From the NCBI GenBank assembly GCA_963757115.1, contig CAVWQV010000001.1, positions 124,001 through 188,000 of the forward strand: a stretch of 64,000 nt of DNA, in the 5' to 3' direction. The notes beneath the pieces were generated by a model. That model had not been told where the DNA came from and did not search any database. It worked only from the letters and a program-made list of their open reading frames with translations. Of the stretch, positions 61,335-64,000 are shown one piece after another (the stretch's first letter is position 1; the number at the start of each line of letters is the position of its first letter). The translations under genes were made by a program, and so were the position numbers. This DNA comes from CAVWQV01 sp963757115 (GTDB lineage: Bacteria; Pseudomonadota; Alphaproteobacteria; Acetobacterales; Acetobacteraceae).

Positions 61335-63403
61335 ATGGCGTGGCGGATCGGGATCGACATCGGTGGTACGTTCACCGATGTGGCACTGGTGGAGGAGGCG
61401 AGCGGGCGAATCGCGGTCGCCAAGCTGTTGACCACCCCGCACGATTTCGGCGAGGCGGTGGTGGCCGGCATTGGCCAGGCGCTCGCGGCTCACGACGTGG
61501 CACCCTCGGACGTGTCGCTGCTATCGCACGCGACCACCGTGGTGACCAACGCGCTGCTTGAAGGGAAGGGGGCGCGCGCGGGCTTCGTCGCCACGCGGGG
61601 GTTCCGCGACCTGCTGGAGCTCCGGCGTTCCTCGCGGGTCGATCTTTACGACCTGTTCCAGGACGCCCCTTCCGTGCTCATACCGCGCCGCTGGCGCTTC
61701 GAGATCACCGAGCGGGTAGATGCGCAAGGTGACGTGCTGACCCCGCTCGCGGAGGATGAGCTTCCCGCGCTGATCGAAGCGATCCGGCGCGAACGGCTGC
61801 AAACGGTGGGCGTGTCGTTCCTGTTCTCGTTCCTCAACGATGCGCATGAGCGGCGGGTGGGCGCTGCCTTGCGCGCCGCCCTCCCCGACGTCGGCGTGTT
61901 CCTCTCCTGCGAGGTGCTACCCGAGATCCGCGAGTTCGAGCGCGCCAGCACGACGGCGGTGTGCGCCTATGTCGGCCCGTTGCTCGCCTCCTATCTCGAG
62001 CGGCTCGGAGCCGCGGCGTCGGCACTCGGGCTCCCGAAGCTGCATGTAATGGGCTCGAGCGGCGGCGTGCTGGACGTCGCTGAAGCCGTGCGGATGCCGG
62101 CGGCCGTGGTGGAGTCCGGCCCCGCCGCCGGTGTGGTGGCCGCCTCCGTCGCCGGCCGCCAGCTCGGTCTACCCGACCTCATTTCGTTCGACATGGGCGG
62201 CACCACGGCCAAGGCGAGCCTGATTGCGGGCGGCGCCGTCGCCGTGACAGCGGAGTACGAGGTGGGCGGCGGCGGCAGCGCAAACCGCTGGCTGCACGGC
62301 ACCGGACATCCGATCCGGGTTCCGGTGATCGACCTTGCCGAGGTGAGCGCGGGCGGCGGCAGCATCGCGTGGGTAGACCCGGGCGGTGCGTTGAAGGTGG
62401 GTCCTGCGAGCGCCGGGGCGTCGCCCGGTCCGGCGTGCTACGGGCGGGGCGGGACGTTCCCGACCGTGACGGACGCCGACCTGGTGCTCGGCTATCTCGG
62501 CCGGGATACGCTGCTCGGCGGCGACCTTCGGCTGGACCATGGGGCAGCCGAGGAGGCGATAGCGGCGCTGGGAGGTCGATCGGCCTCGATGCGGGCGGGA
62601 CCGCCGCACGCATTCTCGCGGTAGTGCACGCCAACATGGCGCAAGCGCTGCGCATCGTCTCCGTCGAGCGCGGGCACGATCCGCAGGAGTTCAGCTTGAT
62701 CGCGTTCGGCGGGGCCGGTCCGGTGCACGCCGCGTTCCTCGCCGATGAGCTCGGGATTCCGGAAGTGATCGTGCCGCCCGCGCCAGGCGCCTTCTCCGCC
62801 CTCGGCCTGGTCGCGACCGATCTGCGCCGGGACTACGCGCGCACTCTTTACGCCGACCTGGCGATCTTGGCGCCCGAGCGCCTCGCCGACGCGCTGGCGG
62901 CGATGGAGCACGAAGCGGGGCTCATGCTGCATGCCGCCGGCGTGCCGGTGGCGCAGCGCGAGCTCGAGCGGTCGGCCGACGTGCGCTATCGGCGGCAGGC
63001 ATACGAGCTGACCGTCCCGCTCCCGTCCGGCGCCGTGACGCAGGCATCGCTTGTGGCGATGGCGGAGGCGTTCCACGCCAAGCACACGCAAACCTACGGG
63101 CACGCCAACGAGGCCGAGCCGGTCCAGCTGGTGAACCTGCGCGTGACCGCGCGGGGGCGGCTGCCGAGCATTGCCCTGGCGCAGCAATCGGACCCGGCCA
63201 AGGCCCGCACTCGGGAACGCGTCGCCTGGTTCGAGGAGACTGGCTTCGCCCCGTGCCCGGTGCATTGGCGCGAGGGCCTGCTTCCTGGAGCACGGCTCCG
63301 GGGGCCGGCGATCGTAGAGGCGCTCGATTCGACCGTCGTGCTGCCGCCCGGCTGGGAGGCCGCCGCCGACGAGCGCGGCTTCATCCGGATGCGGAGGACC
63401 TGA
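61335..63403 (+). CDS. hyuA: Hydantoinase/oxoprolinase subunit A (HyuA), frameshifted near 62570
   Basis: About 690 residues. MAWRIGIDIGGTFTDVALVEEASGRIAVAKLLTTPHDFGEAVVAGI is the HyuA start with the phosphate-binding DIGGTFTD of the acetokinase fold. LSHATTVVTNALLEGKGARAGFVATRGFRDLLELRR and ISFDMGGTTAKASLIAGG follow. Near 62570 the frame changes; the protein goes on NMAQALRIVSVERGHDPQEFSLIAFGGAGPVHAAFLADELGIPEVIVPPAPGAFSALGL, the C-terminal signature. With HyuB it forms an ATP-dependent N-methylhydantoinase or 5-oxoprolinase/acetophenone-carboxylase-like enzyme. Which of these applies cannot be told. ATG at 61335 precedes AWRIGIDI. Confidence 0.88.
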
Positions 63404-63404
63404 A

Positions 63405-64000
63405 ATGCCGGACACCTATCCCGTCCGCCTGCGCACCGATCCCGCCCGTTTCGAGGTGGTCAAGAACGCGCTTTACTCCGCTGCCGAGGAAATGAAGATC
63501 GTCCTCGCCAAGACGGCCTATTCGCCGTTGCTGAAGGTCGCGGGCGATTATTCCTGCGGCATTTTCAATGCGCGCGGCGATATGGTGGCGCAAGGGCCGG
63601 ACCTGCCGATCCATCTCGGCTCCATGCCCGACGCGGTGCGCGCGGTGGTGCGCGCGTTCCCGGACGCCGCACCGGGCGACGTGTTCATCCACAACGACCC
63701 GTACGGCGGGGGCTCGCACCTGCCGGACGTCAACGTCGTTGCACCCGCCTTCGCCGGCGATGCGCTGCTCGGCTTCGGCTGCGTCCGCGCGCATTGGCCG
63801 GACGTGGGCAGCGCGACCCCAGGCAGCTACGGCGCAGTGACGGAAATCTACGGCGAGGGCCTGCGGCTGCCGCCCGTGCGGCTCTACCGCGACGGCAAGC
63901 CCGACCCGGGCATCGACGCGATCATCTTCGCCAATGTGCGCACGCCCTCCGAGCGGCGCGGCGATCTCCAAGCTCAGGTGTCGAGCTGCTGGCGCGCGGG
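63405..64000 (+). CDS. hyuB: Hydantoinase/oxoprolinase subunit B (HyuB), partial at window edge
   Basis: Only the first 198 residues lie in the window. PARFEVVKNALYSAAEEMKIVLAKTAYSPLLKVAGDYSCGIFNARGDMVAQGPDLPIHLGSMPDAVRAVVRAFPDAAPGDVFIHNDPYGGGSHLPDVNVVAP is the HyuB N-terminus, with the HIHLGSM-like and NDPYGGGSHLPD metal-region motifs. It starts one base after the HyuA stop (TGAAATG), so the two are coupled. Continues past 64000. Confidence 0.92.
   Translation, partial: MPDTYPVRLRTDPARFEVVKNALYSAAEEMKIVLAKTAYSPLLKVAGDYSCGIFNARGDMVAQGPDLPIHLGSMPDAVRAVVRAFPDAAPGDVFIHNDPYGGGSHLPDVNVVAPAFAGDALLGFGCVRAHWPDVGSATPGSYGAVTEIYGEGLRLPPVRLYRDGKPDPGIDAIIFANVRTPSERRGDLQAQVSSCWRA

Overview
The window is GC-rich chromosomal DNA from an alphaproteobacterium, most likely a Hyphomicrobiales (Rhizobiales) member of the Bradyrhizobium/Xanthobacteraceae kind. 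Evidence: the lrp / trxB / lysR block, a small NDUFS4-type complex I gene between two tRNA genes, a CoxG-MoxR-CoxE-XdhC maturation set, a NodT-type efflux operon, and many catabolic genes (CaiB CoA-transferase, TauD dioxygenase, amidohydrolase, AMP-forming ligases, HyuA/HyuB). No rRNA, insertion sequence, prophage or CRISPR array was seen.

Layout. 0-8.4 kb: glycosyltransferase (cut by the edge), TauD dioxygenase, amidohydrolase, acyl-CoA synthetase, CoA-transferase and a two-gene chromate transporter. 8.4-12.7 kb: EmrB-EmrA-NodT drug-efflux operon on the minus strand. 12.9-21.3 kb: CHAP protein, RidA, two unknown proteins, amidase, an outer-membrane protein, an MFS/TetR divergent pair with a palindromic operator, and an unknown membrane protein. 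21.4-27.9 kb: minus-strand molybdenum-hydroxylase maturation operon (CoxG, MoxR, CoxE, XdhC split in two, MoeA-MobA fusion, unknown protein) with no hydroxylase structural genes in view. 28-30.9 kb: NhaD-like antiporter, isocitrate-lyase-family enzyme and cupin. 30.9-38.3 kb: minus-strand run of a phosphatase, three SPFH-domain proteins and a P1B-type metal ATPase. 38.4-47.4 kb: OFA transporter, AcuC-like deacetylase with DUF192 and ClpP-like genes, tRNA-Pro, complex I subunit, tRNA-Arg, Kir channel, HtrA protease and acetate kinase. 47.5-55.6 kb: DUF155 protein, LysR, TrxB, Lrp, GT39 glycosyltransferase, MotB-MotA and DUF2237. 55.8-59.7 kb: MFS transporter, FAH-family enzyme and L-fuconate dehydratase-like enzyme, a sugar-acid catabolic operon. 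59.7-64 kb: acyl-CoA synthetase, HyuA and HyuB (cut by the edge).

Many genes are interrupted by isolated reading-frame shifts where the protein continues at once in another frame: about 19 genes, densest at 31-35 kb. About 36.8-55.8 kb is almost free of them. Conserved residues on both sides, and overlapping stop/start codons at gene borders, suggest most are base-calling or assembly indels rather than decay. These genes are listed over their whole span with shift positions noted.

The most interesting locus is the SPFH-P1B ATPase cluster. It has a 623-residue SPFH protein with about seven membrane segments, a second SPFH protein with a His/Asp-rich N-terminus, and an ATPase whose last helix lacks the usual metal-specificity signature.
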